This document shows, piece after piece, positions 50,944 to 63,114 of a stretch of DNA of 64,000 nucleotides. Below the pieces are notes generated by a model. The model was given only the letters and a program-made list of their open reading frames with translations. It had not been told where the DNA came from and searched no databases. The stretch comes from Sporobolomyces roseus (lineage: Eukaryota > Basidiomycota > Microbotryomycetes > Sporidiobolales > Sporidiobolaceae). Position numbers and translations under genes: made by a program. The stretch spans positions 558,001 to 622,000 of the forward strand of contig JADILM010000002.1 in NCBI GenBank assembly GCA_016617785.1, given 5' to 3'. Numbering within the stretch: position 1 is the stretch's first letter; each line of letters opens with the position of its first letter.

Positions 50944-52450
50944 ATGTCGTCTCCCTTCACACAGCATAGTCGCGCGCAATCCATTTCTGGTCAACCTTCT
51001 TCAGATCTACCCTCGGGTGCAGGCGCCAGGAGACCTTCAGCTTATCAACAGAGTCACTTGAGGAGAGGTAGCGCTATCCCTAGTCATCTCCTCTCTGATA
51101 ATTCTTCCCCTTCCCCTCCTTCCTCCTCCGGTATCAACAACTCGTACGGTCAAGGTTCATCCGCTTATGGAGCTCCTTCCAACAACTCTCAAGGTGGGGG
51201 TGGATCGAGGAGAGCTTCATCAGGTCACGCGAGGAGGGGTTCCGTCATCGATATCGCTGCAGACATGTTGGCGGGACAGGCAGGAGTCGAATCACTCGAA
51301 AAGGCTAGGAAAGTGACGGATAAAGTAGAGGATACTTTGGAACAGGCCGTCAAACCTATCAGACCGTGGTTACCGGGAATGGGTAGATTCTTGATCGTCG
51401 TAACTTTCCTCGAAGATGCTTTGAGAATTCTCACTCAACTGAGCGGTGAGTTGTTCCCTTCCCTTCCCTTCTCTCTGATGACGTACTGACTCGTGTTGTC
51501 ATCGTAGACCAAAACTACTACCTCCAGGTTCGTCTTTCGCGCGAGTGTTCTGCTCAAACCATCTTATCCAGCTGATCGTTTTCACACTTTGACAGAAACA
51601 TCGTGGATTCCCTCGAGGAATATCTCACATGTTCCTCTATACCAATGTCCTCGTACGTCTCTGCCTTTTTGCTATCGTGAGAAACGAGAAAAGCTGATTC
51701 GTTAGGACTGGATCCGTTCTCTACAGGTCATGCTCACCTGTTCAACCTTGATCATCGCGAAACGTTACCCCTTCTACGCAACTGTCGGTCTCTTCGGTGT
51801 CGTCATCTCTCAAGGTTTCGGTTACGGCTTGATCTTCGACCTCACCTTCTTCCTTCGCAACCTCTCAGTAATCGGTGGACTCCTCATGGCTCTCTCAGAC
51901 GCTCTCTCCGGAAAGAAGTCAAACTTGGTCGGTGTACCAACGATGGGAATCAATGATCAAGATCGCAAGAAGTACTTCCAACTCTTCGGTCGAGTCCTCC
52001 TCGTTTTCCTCTTCCTCGGTTTCGTCTTCAATGGTCAAACTGGATGGGCGAAAGGGATGGTCAGTGCGAGTGGTTTGATCGCTTGTCTGTTGGTCGCAAT
52101 CGGTTACAAGGCGAAACAAAGTGCGCTTTTCTTGGTTATCGTGTTGGGAACTTTCAATTTCACGGTCAATGCCTGGTGGAGAGTTCACAAGGCGCACCCT
52201 CAACGTGACTTCCTCAAGTGAGCTCTCGCTGTACCCTACCAATACACGAGCTTTTTGAACTGATCACGTCGCAAACTTGTAAACAGATACGATTTCTTCC
52301 AGACTCTTTGTTCGTCTCGAACCTCCTCCACTTTGTGCCTCGCTCAAACTGACCCTTGTCTTCTCTCACACAGCCATTGTCGGAGGTTTGTTACTACTCG
52401 TCAATCTAGGAGCGGGAGATTTCGCCATCGAGCAAAAGAAACGCATGTGA
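50944..52450 (+). CDS. ERV29: SURF4/Erv29 ER-Golgi cargo receptor
   Basis: A Ser/Gly-rich cytosolic N-terminus of about 110 residues precedes the SURF4 domain. That domain starts with LEQAVKPIRPWLPGMGRFLI and VVTFLEDALRILTQLS. Two very short exons encode DQNYYLQ and KHRGFPRGISHMFLYTNVL. The main exon has VMLTCSTLIIAKRYPFYATV, GFGYGLIFDLTFFLRNLSVI, GGLLMALSDAL, and HPQRDFLKYDFFQTL leads to the last helix AIVGGLLLLVNLGAGDF. The protein ends EQKKRM, a KKxx dilysine signal for COPI retrieval to the ER. Erv29/SURF4 binds soluble secretory cargo and packs it into COPII vesicles. The first three introns are short, and the last separates DFFQTL from AIVGG. Confidence 0.93.
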
Positions 52451-52726
52451 ACAAGTCATCTCCGAAGCTCGAAATTAGTACCCATCTTCTCGTCCTTTCT
52501 TTCTCAGCACACCCTTTCTCCCATCTTTCAGCATAACCAATCGCTCTCATCCCTTTCGTTCTCCCTGTCATTAACCGTAATTTTCCACTGTTCAGTAACT
52601 CTCTCAGCTTTAGTTGCAAAAAAGAAACCCTGTTCTCGCTGTAGAACCCGCCGCGAGAGCTTCTACAGATTCAAGCAAGTAAAGCGATTGCACTGATGAA
52701 AAAGAGTATTCGAAACTACTGCTACC

Positions 52727-55700
52727 TCAAGCGGATCCACCCTTCGCACTAACAAGATCACTTTTTCCCCTCGAACTTCCTCCGCCTGCTGGGCTACGCT
52801 TCTCCATGTGTTGTTGCAAGTCGGTCCACAAACGATTGTTGCGTTCCTGAGCACTCATAGCTGCTGCTAAAAGCTTTTGAGCGGGATTCGGATCGAGGGA
52901 TTTATTTTTGATCGAAATCGCGCGAGCACTGTCGACGATCTCGGCGCTGTTGCTCCATCGTATAGTGACGTCAGTGGACGTACGAGTTGGATCCATGAGA
53001 CGAGTCTACTTACGTGTCTTGCAAAGCACTGTTGAGGAACTTGACAAGAGGTTCTTCAAAGCGAGCTTGCGAGTTTGCATAGTGATTTTGACGTTCGAGG
53101 CGACGTTGCTGATTTTTGAGGGTCATGAGCTGAGGAAATTCAATCTTTCAGCTCGATGCCCTCGGGAAAACGGAGAGAAAGAGATGCTGGCTCACCTCTG
53201 AGAATTCAGTGAGCGTTTCGTAATACTCTTGATCCTCTGCATCGAGAACAATGCCGTCCCCATTGTTCAATCTTGTTCCATCTTCATCATCATCATCGTA
53301 AGCCGAGACGCTCGGTGAAGAAGAAGGAATGTCGAGCTGTACGATGGGAGCTCTGCTCCTAGATGCGCGCCTCGCGGCGGGAAGAGACTGTGGTTGCTGA
53401 TGAACTGGTCTTGCGGGAGCTCGGTTACCTCTCGAGGTAGTGCTAGCTAGAGGGGCACGCTGTCGACTCGTCGAAGCGAGAGGTTGACCGTGTGGCACTG
53501 GAGCGAGAGAGCGACGACCAGACGATTGCATGGTCTGAAGCGGTTGGTTCGCTTGAAGAGTGAGAGGAGCGGGAGCAGAGTGACGAGAGGGTACCGGGAG
53601 AGGAGCAGGGGCGTATCGTTGACTCGGTTGAGGATGCGGACGTGTGGGAAGATTAGCGGATGATTGAATTCGACCTTGACGCGGGACGAGGAGGGGACGA
53701 ATATTGATGGGTGGACGCGCGATAGAGTTGTTGATCTGTCGTTCCACCTGTTCCACGTTCTCTTCGGGCTGTGATTGATTGTCGACTGCAAGAAAACAGA
53801 ATGAGAAAAACAGAACTTGGCGAAGGAGAAAGTCAAGGAAGTCCGACTTACACTCTTCACCATTCTGTACGCTTCGTTCGTCTCCTCCTTCGAAGCCTTG
53901 ATCCATAGGAACATCGAGACGTATACCGGAATCGTCTGCTAATCCGAAAGCGACGTTGCCGTCGGCCTTGGCATCTCCACCGTCTATCCTTTCTATACCG
54001 TCCTCCTCCACCTCATGCATTCCTATCTCGTTCTCGTACTTCTCGCCAGTGTCCATATCAACATCTTGACTCGGTTCGTGAGAGATTCCATCTTGCGCTC
54101 GTTGTGAGCTGATCTCGTGCGATCCGAGTGTGAGTAACTTCTTTTGTTCTTGCTGAACGCCCGAGGCAACCGGAGTATCATCGACGAGAACGGTAGGTTT
54201 CCGAACGGGGGTGATTGCTGAGGGAGAGGCTCCGTTCGCTCCACCCTGATTGTCGTTTCTGGCGAAAGCTTGATCGACGAACGCGAGGTCGGTAGTCGCT
54301 GGATTGATAATTGGCGAGAGCGAAGCAGCTTTGTCGGTATTCGATTCGGAGTTGCGAGCGATAAAGCCTTGCGGGTTCGCTTCTTCGTTTGCCGTTTCGA
54401 CGTCGTCTACTTGATCGAATCCATCTTGTTCGTACCCTCCCAAATCCTCTTCTTGAGCTCGTTCTGAAAGCTGACCATCCCCTTCTCGAGTCTTGATGTT
54501 GACATCTTCTTCATTGATGTCTTCGTCGGGTTCCTTCAGAAGTCTGCAAAGCGGGATTCGGTGCACAGTATCAGCGTCAAAACGAGAAACAGCCGAATCA
54601 AGGAAGAGACTGACTCGTCGAACGTCTTCTTTGCTTGGTTTGAGGCAGTCTCAGAAGGAGCGACATGGCTTGACAACTTGTTCTTGTGAGTGGAAGCTGG
54701 TTGAACGTCGAAAGGAGGTGGAGTTGATTCAGACGGTCTCTTGGGCTTGTCTACCTTGATCGATTCCGAAGTCCTGACACGAGTAGACAGGTTAGACTCT
54801 GACGTTCAATACACGGTGAAAGAAAGGAGGGGACTAACTGCTTCTCCGTCTTTACAGGTTTGGCTACTTGCGCTCGAGTCTTCCTCAGCCTCTGTGAACG
54901 TCTCGTGGTGCGAATTGTTTCCTCAATTGCTTGTTCCGGAGATTCTGCACGTTCTTGCTTCTTTGGAGGAGGGACGACTTTCTTCTTTGCCATTGAGCGA
55001 GCGACTTTGGTCGACTTCTGTTTCTTGTCTTTCTCTCCGCTTTCATCTTTGTGGTTCTCCTCCTCCGATTCATCTCGTTTCTTGGCAACCGCTCGCTTCC
55101 CGCTTCCAGCTTTCCTCGTACTTCCGACACCTTTCCCGGTAGTTCCCTTTCGATTTCCTCCATACTTCTTCCGAGCGTTGACGGAGATCGGTTTCGGTTC
55201 GAGTGAAGGCGGTCCATCATAGTCTGTACTGTCCTCCTGCCCCGCCTCTTCTTCCTCCTCATGATCGACGGTTTCGGCGAGCGCAGGAGCTGGTTTGAGA
55301 CGTTTCGAAGCTGGTCTCGACGAATTCGCCTTGTTCGCCTTGACCACTTTCTTCGTATTCGTGTTCTTGCCAGTTCCGATAGCTTCCGGTGGGAGGAGAT
55401 CTTCATCATCCTCTGATTCTGCCGACTCTGCATCGGTTGCCGCTACTTGCTGTTCCTCCTCTTCGTCAGAGGCTGCTGATCGGAGTCGTTTCTTCCCTTT
55501 TTGAGCGACGATTTCGGGTTTCTTCTGAGCAGGTTTCGAGGCAGCGACGATCTTCTTCGAGACTTGTGGCGCTCGGGTCGAACTTTTCGACTTTGCTCCT
55601 TCGCGTTCCGACTCGTCCTCTGACTCGATTCCATCTTTAACATTCTTCTCTTGATTTCCTTTCCTCGACTGTGCGGATCTTGTCGAGCGACTAACGACCG

Positions 55701-58544
55701 GAGCGGAAGCTTTCTTCTTCGTTGAGGTCGAGATAGCAGCTCGAGGGTGCTTTGCTGCGGGTTTCGGAGGAGAGTCGGCTTGTTCAATCGAATCGCGCTC
55801 TTCCTTTCGCTGTTTGTCGCTGACTGTCTCTTCCGTCGTCGAGACTGCCTTCTTGATTCGATTCGAGTTCCCGCGTCCTCCTCCTCCTCCTTTCGAAGCG
55901 ACATCCTCTTCCAAATCTGCCATATCTGCAACCGTTCCTTTCCTTTCCTCGATCACCTCCTGACTTGTCTTCCCAGTCGCGTCTCTCTGCTCCTCCTCAT
56001 CAGCATCAAGCATCGGTTCTTCTTCCTCCTCAAGCGGTTCCTCCTCCCTTTCCTGTTCTGCGGTGACGTTTCCTCGGAAGTGGTTGCCCTTTCTCGATCC
56101 CTCTCGCTCAGCTTTGAGAATTTGACTTTCGACAGGGTGCTCCCCTTCAGAGACCTTCTTCTGCGAATCGTTCTGTCCTGAATTCGAAGCGAAAGTCACG
56201 TGACGTGCTTGATGCGAAACGCCATCGTCGTTAGGGGCCCGAGGGAGAGGTGGAGGTGCGGGACGAGCTGGAACGAGAGGTCGAACTTTGTTGGAGAAAG
56301 TAGTGGAGGATCCGAGGGAAGGTTTGCCTGGCGCTGTTGTGGTGTCGAGCGGTTTGGCTGGACGGTGAGGGAAATCGGACAAGTCCTGACTGAGTCGACC
56401 GTATTGCTACTCAGGAAAAGCGAAAGAGTCAGTCAATAACTCATCACAGAAGCGTAGAGTTGAAAGGGTGTGACCCGAACTTGACTGACTTTACCTCGAT
56501 CTCGCAAAGTTTCCTTGAGGGTCTTGAGAGTCGATTCCTCCAATTCGATCAGAACGACAAGTCCGTGGTACTTTCGCACAGTAGGTCTCGCGACAGCTAA
56601 CTGCTCGGCGACTTGAGTTTCTGTATTCGAATCCAGCTTGTTACCGGCGTGCGACGGCGAGGAGGGATGAGGTTTCGAATTCATGAGAAGAGGTTTTCTT
56701 TCGTTGAGGAGGATGGTGAGCCGAACAACGTCTGTTGAGCGGAAACGTACATAACGTCAGTAATTCGATCATTGGTACCACTGGCGATGCGAGGGAGCGG
56801 AAAAAGGGAAGGATAGGACGTACTCGGAGCTTGATCGACCAGATTGACGAAGACTTTCTCGATACCGCCTAGAGGGACTACAAGCCGTTCGATAGCTTCA
56901 CCTCCTTCATCTGTTTCTACTGGAAGCGATGCGGCGATGATATGCCTCGAAATCCAAAGAAGCTGAGATTCGTAGTAGCCTTGTTCCGTGATACGAATCA
57001 TCGACGGTGATGGTTCGGACGAGCTACCGCGCTTGGTGGTAAGGAGAAGCTGTTCGGAATTGTACTCGATGGAAACAGCTTTGAAGTACTGCGATCTAGA
57101 GTTTTTCGAAGAAAGAGGGAGAATCAGTCTCAGCTCACGCGTTGTCATTATAGGAGTCGAGACAACGACGTACCGACGAATATGCGTATTCGATATCTGC
57201 TTCAACACGTTCGACACACCAAGATCCCATCCTCCCTCTGTTTTCATGTCGATAGTATCGATTTCCCTCCTCAGATCTTCCTTCGCGGTCCCAAAGACAT
57301 CCTCAGAGAACAAATCGGCGAGGTACTCTTCACGAGCGGTCGAAGAGCGTCTTTTGATAGGGAGAAGTCGGTAGGCGAGTTCGAAGGTCATATTCGAAAG
57401 GTGGTGATCGAAAGAAGCGTGCAATATCGATCCAAGATGTTCACTAGAGCGAATTCTCATCATCAATATCTACTCTAATTCGATACGTGGGTCGCGTGAG
57501 CTTACGGTTTGAAGATAGCGCCGACGATCGATTTGTTCACTTCGTTCTTTGATAGCATTTCTCCCAAAACATCCAAGGCCTGTTCACTCTCTCCCATTCA
57601 CGACCTCAATGGGTACTTGTCGCGCAGGATAGGCAGAAATAGGGAGCTTACGCCGTATTTGATCGCCATCTCCGTCAGATTCTGTCCTAATCCTCTCAGA
57701 TTGTCTGCAGAGCTCTTCGGCAACTCACCGGGATCCGGTACGATCAGTCTGACGAGGGAGGGCGCAAGTCCCGAGCAGAGATACGTTCGATCTGTGTCGA
57801 ATAGCTCGCAATGGTCAGCCCAGCTCTGCTCGGAGTGAACGAATCGAAGAGAGAGAGGAAAGAGAGGGCTCACATGCGAGATCTTGCGCCGTCCTTTTGC
57901 CGACGTCGTTCACCTCCAAGTGTATCTAGCAGCACAGGGATCTCTCGTCAGTACATGGCGCAGCTGCAAGTAGAAGGGAACTGGAACTCACAACTAATCC
58001 TTGTACGATTCCTTCTCCGACATCATACCACCATTCCGCGTCTCGTTCGCTAGCGCGCTCGATCAAGCCATCCAACAGCTCATCTACCACATGAATGAGT
58101 GCTACTACTTTGTATCCTTCGGGTGATTGAGGTTGAGGACCGTGCGTTGATGATGTGTCGTCTCCTTGTTGATTCTGACTACTCGTTTGATTGTTCGTGA
58201 CAAAGGTCGAAGGTGGAACTGTGAAATCCAACAAGTCCTTGGCGAGGAAACCTTTGAATGAAGCGATTGTTTCGGGGGTTGGAGATGACTACGGGTTGTG
58301 AGAGAGGGGAGAGGAGAGGGAAAGAGTTGATTCAACCCTTAGTCAGCATCAAAGGTGACAGGGCGAAGCTAGAATGAGGACTCACAGTTGTAGATAGCTT
58401 GCTACACCAATCATGAGTAGTTCTGATAACTTTGTCGATCGTAGAAAGTTGCTGAGAATCGCTTGAAGGAGGTGGGAGGAAAGGAGAGAGAAGAGTGATG
58501 GCAGCGTGGAAGGGAGCCAGGAGACTTGATTGCGTTGTATCCAT
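52727..58544 (-). CDS. Very long nuclear-type protein; possible Red1/SYCP2/Rec10-like meiotic axis core protein
   Basis: I join this as one gene of roughly 1,600 residues in a dozen or more exons, starting MDTTQSSLLAPFHAAITLLS at 58544. The N-terminal 350 residues are helical and ARM-like (YKVVALIHVVDELLDGLIER; DNLRGLGQNLTEMAIKYG; ALDVLGEMLSKNEVNKSI; NMTFELAYRLLPIKRRSS). Next is a beta-rich stretch that could be a PH-like fold (QYFKAVSIEYNSEQLLLTT; QLLWISRHIIAASLPVE; IERLVVPLGGIEKVFVNLVD; NVVRLTILLNERKPLL). About 1,000 disordered, Lys/Glu/Ser-rich residues follow with RRSQRLRK-like basic patches. The last 90 residues are helical (MTLKNQQRRLERQNHYANSQ; AEIVDSARAISIKNKSL). Taken without the intron 56823-56732, the frame would break into two genes overlapping by ATGA at 56681-56684. 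I recognise no family by sequence; the axis-protein idea rests on domain order only. Confidence 0.6.
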
Positions 58545-58805
58545 ACCCTCCACGCAATCCTTGACGTTGTTTAAGATGCGATGGGATGTGAGGTGGAAAG
58601 GGAAGAAGTGAGAAGAAGAGGGGAAAGAGTAGAAGAAATTGGCCAACTTTCGCAAAGGAATACGATTTCTGCTTTCATTCTCTCCTGTATCGAGTGTGTG
58701 CAGAAGGCTCTGACTTACTCATTCAGTATCAAGCTGTGACTGGAAATAAGAATATTGGGTCGTGTAAAAATTCAGGAATACAACAGAAATCTTCGTTTTC
58801 TCGCC

Positions 58806-61124
58806 TCAACGTTCTTCGCGTTCCTCCACTCGCTCGAGATACCTTCCATATAGCTGCATCTGTATACTCGGTTTCTGTTCGTCGGCTCAGCAAGTCGAAA
58901 TCAGTAGGATGAAGTTGGACAGATCGAGGGAACCAAAACGTACCTGTAACAAATCGAGCAAGTCTTTAATGAATTCTTCCTTCTCCAACGTCTCGTCACT
59001 TGCACTTCCGTTCATGCCGTGTTGTGCCAGAGTCGAGTCAAGTAGATCCACCAATTCCGATTTGGGTAACCGAGAAGATTTCGTTGTTGTCGGTGAATGT
59101 TTGAGCGAGGGTAGCGAAGGGGAGGAACCATTCGTGGTCGTGTGCGGATGTAAGGCGGACTGAGTAGGCGTAATACTGGGTAAAGGAGAATTTGCTGAAC
59201 GTAGAATATCCGAAATTGACTCCTCTGCCTTGGACATTGCGATACTGAGATCCTTCTCCTCCTGTTTGATCTGTCGTTCTTTCTCGTTCTCCTCCTTCTT
59301 CGGCCCGTCCCCGTTCTCCCTATTCTCGCCTTTCCCATCTGATGCTGTTTCTGGGCTCTTGTCGTCGACTTTCGCCTCTTTCCTGGACTTGCTCGACGGT
59401 AAAGGTAAACCAGCGAAAACGTCGTGACTCAGTAGAGGTGCCGAGAAGACAGGTTTTCGTCCTTCCGCCTCGTTAACTTCGCGCTTCTGGGATGCGTCTT
59501 GGTTCGGTAGTGATTCGTTCAATTGGAAAGGTGCTGGGTGTGTTGTCACTGCAGGTTGCGCTTCGGAATCTCGCTGTTTGGAGGGGTTGAGGTCGGCACT
59601 CTCTGATAAAGAGGATGAGCTGAGAGATGGTGGGTCGAAAGGGGGAGTCGGAGCATCGGAAGAGGGAAAGGTCGATTGTGTGGGAAGTGGAGAGCGAGTA
59701 GGATTTCGAGGTTCTGAACCGGCGTTGACGTGAGAAGGAGACGACGTATGAGGTACAGCCTATACAGTGAATTCTTGAGTTCGTTCTCTGCAATGAGGAG
59801 AAAAAATAGTGAGGAGAACGTACTGGAACATTCCCGGTTGAGGCGCTCGCAAAAATCGCATCCAGCAGACTCATTCCTGGACTCGCTTTGCTAGTTTGTG
59901 ATGTACCATTCTCATTCGAGGTACCGCTCTTTGGCAGAGGGTTTGGTAGCATTCGAGGCGAGGGAGCTGAAAGATGTGCTTGGGAAAGCGCTTGGAAGGG
60001 TAGAGACGCGGACTGAGGTATGGGCGAAGCGGCCGCGAAGAGCTGCTCGAGAGTCTTGGGGATACCTGAGATCTGGTGCTGTTGTTGAGCGAGTGGCTTT
60101 GGGCGACCTTGGTCTTCCTGCAGTTGAGGCTGTCGCGACTGAATTTGAGGTGAACTCCGAGTCGCATTAAGGAAGAGTAGATCGAGGGGGTTTGAAGGCT
60201 TTTGTTCAGGTTTTGCCTCTGACGGCTTTGTGGGAGCGGGCGAGAGCGCGGAAGCCGAGGAAGTCGAGGGAGTCGAGTAGATTGAGGAAGAACCGAACAG
60301 CATGTCGAGCGAAATCGATTGGCCGGCATGAGCTTTTTCAGCTGGTGGCCTACTGGGAATTGCTGAAGATGGTTCTGAAGAAGCTACCGCAGTAGCTGCC
60401 GATCGGAGCCTGTCAAGAAACAAGATTGTAGCTGTATCAGTAAATTTTTCGCTTGAACGACCATATTCCAGGCGACTAACTGTTCCATCCTCTTGCAGAG
60501 ACTCGCTCTCTCAGTCTCGTCGAAGATCCAGATACCGGTAGCTTTGTCTATCAATCGGGAACGAAGGTCACGAACAGGTCAGCGATTTCAACGACTTCTT
60601 CTGCTTCACGGCTCTCGTCAGAAAGCGGCAATAGCAGCCTAGCGTCGAGTGGAGCTGAGGACGTACCGACGTTCTGACCGCTCTCAAACAGGATGAACTC
60701 TCCTCCAACGTTCAATTCGCATTCAGGAGTGAGAAATTCTTGAATATATTCGAGACCTTGTCGATTGAGAATGAAGAAACCGTAATGAGGTATTTGTGTT
60801 CTGTACAAAGCACAACCCGTCCGTTAACCTGTCTGCACTTACGGGGAGATCTAGTTGGAGGGTGAAACCCTTACCGAGAGAACAGAAACATTGGACCTTC
60901 GACTCCAGTCTTGACCTGATGAGATATTGCTACATCCTGATCAGCTCCTAGTCTCCCTTCGACAACGAAAGTCGCATGGAGCTAACCCATTCCTCGCCAA
61001 AATTCTCATAAACTGATGCATAACTCGCACTTGTCACTATCTCCTTGATCGATGGATCATGCCGTTGTAGATTCTTGAGATTGAGCTGCTGTCGTATTTG
61101 ATCTTGTTTCGCTTTGAGCGACAT
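58806..61124 (-). CDS. DCP1: mRNA decapping enzyme subunit Dcp1 (EVH1 domain)
   Basis: The start at 61124 gives MSLKAKQDQIRQQLNLKNLQ, continued by RHDPSIKEIVTSASYASVYE. The EVH1-like domain is spread over four exons: FGEEW-VKTGVEGPMFLFSR, TQIPHYGFFILNRQGLEYIQ, then GEFILFES, and ATGIWIFDETERASLCKRME closes it. A long Ser/Pro/Gln-rich linker has short helical motifs of the LDMLF/LDLLF/LEQLF/LDAIF type (near 60310, 60180, 60030 and 59860), as expected for binding of decapping factors. The C-terminus has EFIKDLLDLLQ, and after one intron a 54-nt exon, 58859-58806, encodes MQLYGRYLERVEEREER, matching a C-terminal oligomerisation helix. Dcp1 activates the Dcp2 decapping enzyme in P bodies. Confidence 0.92.
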
Positions 61125-61479
61125 GTCGAAGATGTGTTGAGATTGAAATTGAGATGTGGGAGAATGCAACACTTGAATTCAGCTGGATTGACTCGAAGAC
61201 CGTTCTTCTATCAGATTCTGCAATGTTCTAGTTGTAGCGTCGGTACCGTGAGCGAGGTGAAGGAGAAAGAGAGAGGATCGAAGAAGAGGGGAAAAACGTC
61301 GTTGGAGTTTCTCGCATTCGCGACTCGCTGTATCCTGCGAAGTTCGTTTATAGAGCACGTCCGTCCAGCCGCTGCAGATCATGACCGACTCGTCTGCGCC
61401 AGGCTGACTCGTACCATAAGAAACAAGAGAAAACGAATCGGTCCGAGTATATTGCGAAGCTGCAAAAGTGACATCTCTA

Positions 61480-61511
<32 letters not shown>

Positions 61512-61601
61512 CCTCTGTGTGAGGCAAAGGATATAAGGGTTGTCGACCAAAAAGTGAGGACTTCGAAACGATGAAGCCTCCCGAACGAGTTACGATACTG
61601 C
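61125..61601. other. Intergenic region with CT tract, no gene seen
   Basis: 477 bp between the stop of the methyltransferase gene and the Dcp1 start, both on the minus strand. Contains an imperfect (CT)n run at about 61480-61510. No gene recognised. Confidence 0.5.
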
Positions 61602-62849
61602 CTAACTCATTCCCTTTGCTGATCCAAACTGTGTCTTCGATTCTCCTTGAACCTCCTTCCACTCGATCTTGTACCGTCTGTACCTCATTAGCTTCTTCCC
61701 TGCTTCACAAGAATCTCCGAACCCCTCCCGTCCCCAGAATTCCTCTCTTTCTCGTGCCCAAAGGATGAATTGGTTTGAGCTGTCCCCTCTCGATCTCATT
61801 CGACTACCTTTCTCAGAAGCTGTGGAAGCAGTTGTCGTTGGGAAGAAAGTGTCGACAGCGTTTGATTCGGTAGCATGCGTTGGGCGAAGTGGGATGATGA
61901 GATGGAAAGCGGGAGGAGGAGAAGAGGAGGTCGTCGAAGGGAATCGTAGATGTGCTGCCACGGCGGCATGCAGCGACTTGGCTTGTTGCGGTTCATAGAC
62001 GAGATCTGCTCCGAGTATCACGTCGTAGCGCTGCGTCGAATCGAGGGAGTGACCTCCTCCATTTTCGAGATAGTCGTCCCAACAGAGCTTGAAGTTTGCG
62101 GCTTCGACGTGACAGTTATCGACGTGTTGTTCCAGGTACGATTGTAAGTTGTATCCGAGGTTATCCACCAGCTGAGTTGTCGTTACTTCGTGAAGTTCAG
62201 ATTCTCCACCGTCCGTGAGGTGGACCGTCGCCGAACGACCAAGTCGCTGCAGTATCGACACTCCTACTATCCCTACGAGACCTGTTCCCGATCCTAGCTC
62301 GAGAATCCGCAATGGTGTTGAAAGAGGTGATGCGGGAAAGAATCGATCAGGACTAGTCGCGATTCGACGGGCGAGTATCGGTGCACTACCCCATGTACGA
62401 TGGCCAGTTGTTCCCGCAAGGAGTGTTCCGGAATGGATCTTGATAGAAATGTCGGAGCTGTCGTTGAGGTCGAGAGAAGGAGGAGAAGGAAGGTTGTAGA
62501 AAGTATCGCTCTCCGATTCGGCACCAGGACCCGAGTTTCTACTAATGATTGACGACGCTGTATCTATCATCTCTTCCCACTGGATCGCTTCTTCTTCCTC
62601 GACCCGTCCTTGCTGTTTTGTCGCCAAAACGAGCACTCTTCTGACCCAATTTAACGCGAATTCCTCCTCGTAAGTGTCCCGTTCTCCTTGTGATTCATTC
62701 TGATCCTCAGTATTATCCACCTCCAGCGGTTCCCTCAAGTCGATCGTCGTGTGGGATGGGTTGAGTCGAATCTGAAGGGAGGAAAGGTTTAAGAGGATTT
62801 GATCGAGGTGGACGGGAGAGACTGGTGAGAGGTCGACAGATGGAATCAT
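61602..62849 (-). CDS. METTL21-like protein methyltransferase (Methyltransf_16 family)
   Basis: An intronless frame. From the Met at 62849 (MIPSVDLSPVSPVHLDQILL) it encodes 415 residues. The SAM-binding motif I is RILELGSGTGLVGIVGVSIL, followed by VHLTDGGESELHE, and DVILGADLVYEPQQAKSLHA is the family's D-x-x-Y-type motif region. The TGHRTWGSAPILARRIA segment before motif I is also typical (W-x-a/s-a-x-x-L). Members methylate lysines of translation factors or chaperones; the target here is unknown. The frame continues upstream to a Met at 63044, adding a hydrophobic segment; I prefer 62849 because the upstream DNA is pyrimidine-rich like a promoter and family members are soluble. Divergent from the amidotransferase gene. 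Confidence 0.78.
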   Translation of the reverse strand: MIPSVDLSPVSPVHLDQILLNLSSLQIRLNPSHTTIDLREPLEVDNTEDQNESQGERDTYEEEFALNWVRRVLVLATKQQGRVEEEEAIQWEEMIDTASSIISRNSGPGAESESDTFYNLPSPPSLDLNDSSDISIKIHSGTLLAGTTGHRTWGSAPILARRIATSPDRFFPASPLSTPLRILELGSGTGLVGIVGVSILQRLGRSATVHLTDGGESELHEVTTTQLVDNLGYNLQSYLEQHVDNCHVEAANFKLCWDDYLENGGGHSLDSTQRYDVILGADLVYEPQQAKSLHAAVAAHLRFPSTTSSSPPPAFHLIIPLRPTHATESNAVDTFFPTTTASTASEKGSRMRSRGDSSNQFILWAREREEFWGREGFGDSCEAGKKLMRYRRYKIEWKEVQGESKTQFGSAKGMS

Positions 62850-63114
62850 TCGAAGCGAGCTACTACACCTCCCGGACCCCAATTGATAGTCGCCTCGCGG
62901 TGAGTTGGAGTAGAGAGTTTTAGAGAGGAGGAAGAGGGCGATGAGAGGGAGGAGGGGGGTCACTTGAAGTAGGTACTGCGGTCGATCTCGGAGAGCGGAA
63001 TGCCAAGCAAGCACGCTAAAATTGAGGAGTGCAAAGTCGGCCAAATGACGAGGGGAAGAACAAGAAGGAGTTCTCCTTTCTCCCTCAACTCTTGCCTCCT
63101 GATACTACTCGACA

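Noticed and set aside
56433..56684. A separate gene starting at 56684 (MNSKPHPSSP)
   Set aside because: A well-formed intron at 56823-56732 puts this Met inside a continuous upstream frame, so it is more likely internal.
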